Origin: Anaerolineae bacterium
Lineage (GTDB): Bacteria; Chloroflexota; Anaerolineae; JADYZS01
Reading direction: 5' to 3'
Length of the DNA stretch: 6,033 nt
NCBI GenBank assembly: GCA_020853075.1
Contig: JADYZS010000344.1
Span: 1 to 6,033 of the forward strand
Of the stretch, positions 5,456-6,033 are shown one piece after another. The first letter of the stretch is position 1. Every line of letters begins with the position of its first letter. The position numbers and the translations under genes are program-made. The notes beneath the pieces were generated by a model. The model was given only the letters and a program-made list of their open reading frames with translations. It was not told the DNA's origin and did no database searches.

Positions 5456-6033
5456 ATGGAAGACCTGAACCAGGGTAACGTTTCTGTATCAACAACCGAG
5501 CCTAAACCAACAGAAGAGGCCACCGCGCCGCCTCAGCCTGGAACGGGGCGGCGCGCCATCTCCTGGCTGCGAGAGGTTCTGGAGACAGTCTTTCCGGCGG
5601 TTCTCATCGCCCTCTTCATCCACCTCTTCCTGGCTCAGGCCACGCGGGTGTACGGCCAGAGCATGGAGCCGAACCTCCATACGGAGCAACGGCTGGTCGT
5701 AGAGAAGTTGTCCTATCGCTTTCACGGGCCCCGCCGCGGCGACATCGTGGTTCTGCGCCTGCCGGAGCACAGTTCGGAACTTCTGATCAAGCGCGTCATT
5801 GCGCTCCCTGGCGAAAAAGTGGAAATCCACGACGGTCAGGTGTATGTGGACAGCGAGCCGCTGTTGGAGCCTTATCTGAGGAAAACGACTCTGGGCAACT
5901 ATGCTGCACGCATCGTACCGCCGTTGCACGTCTTCGTCTTAGGCGACAACCGCAACGCCAGCAATGATTCACGGGCCTTTGGGCCGGTCCCCCGGCAGAA
6001 TATCATTGGCCGTGCCTGGTTTTCTTATTGGCC
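5456..6033 (+). CDS. lepB: Signal peptidase I, 3' end cut off by the window
   Basis: Signal peptidase I (family S26) is the membrane serine protease that removes signal peptides from exported proteins with a Ser/Lys dyad. The visible 192 residues comprise a hydrophilic Thr/Pro/Glu-rich cytoplasmic tail (1-40), one membrane segment (about 44-61), the catalytic Ser69 in GQSMEPN, the general base Lys112 in LIKRVIALPGE, and the conserved GDNRNASNDSRAFGPV box (163-178). Family proteins end shortly after the GRAWFSYW stretch seen here, so probably only 10-20 residues are missing. The single predicted membrane segment fits the Gram-positive type. The ATG is the first in-frame start after a stop at 5405-5407, but it has no clear Shine-Dalgarno. 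The gene lies 77 bases after pnp with no terminator between, so cotranscription is plausible; TAAGAT (5419-5424) is a weak -10 candidate without a -35 partner. Confidence 0.93.
   Translation, partial: MEDLNQGNVSVSTTEPKPTEEATAPPQPGTGRRAISWLREVLETVFPAVLIALFIHLFLAQATRVYGQSMEPNLHTEQRLVVEKLSYRFHGPRRGDIVVLRLPEHSSELLIKRVIALPGEKVEIHDGQVYVDSEPLLEPYLRKTTLGNYAARIVPPLHVFVLGDNRNASNDSRAFGPVPRQNIIGRAWFSYW

Overview
This window is a stretch of bacterial chromosome with moderately high GC. It carries five genes on the + strand: a GH4 glycosidase, an endonuclease/exonuclease/phosphatase (EEP) family protein, rpsO (ribosomal protein S15), pnp (polynucleotide phosphorylase) and a signal peptidase I gene cut off by the right edge. 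Shine-Dalgarno sites, a GTG start and sigma70-type -10 elements mark it as a bacterium. A Chloroflexota-like host would fit the GC content, the gene content and a G-rich intergenic element resembling dispersed repeats I remember from such genomes, but this is a weak inference and no sequence here fixes the phylum.

Layout. Positions 1-251 are a divergent intergenic region. At its left edge is a good minus-strand ribosome binding site and ATG, so a gene probably runs leftward out of the window. The region also holds a hairpin that would bury that start site, a G-rich four-run motif and an inverted repeat that could be an operator. The GH4 gene (252-1544) and the EEP gene (1545-2369) abut with no gap and form a two-gene unit. 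Positions 2370-2592 hold two copies of an extended -10 element (TGATATAAT), a strong hairpin and a structured rpsO leader. rpsO (2593-2862) ends in a clear hairpin terminator at 2875-2919. The pnp leader (2920-3119) contains two long stem-loops, then pnp (3120-5378). After a 77-base gap without a terminator comes the signal peptidase gene (5456 to the end).

Function. The left part looks like a sugar-utilisation locus: GH4 enzymes split alpha-galactosides, alpha-glucosides or uronides using NAD+ and a divalent metal. The right part is a housekeeping block of translation, RNA turnover and protein export. The rpsO-pnp order is widely conserved in bacteria, and in E. coli both genes are autoregulated through their mRNA leaders. 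The leaders here are rich in structure and are the most interesting part of the window. I see no CRISPR array, insertion sequence, tRNA, rRNA or defence system, and all complete genes look intact.
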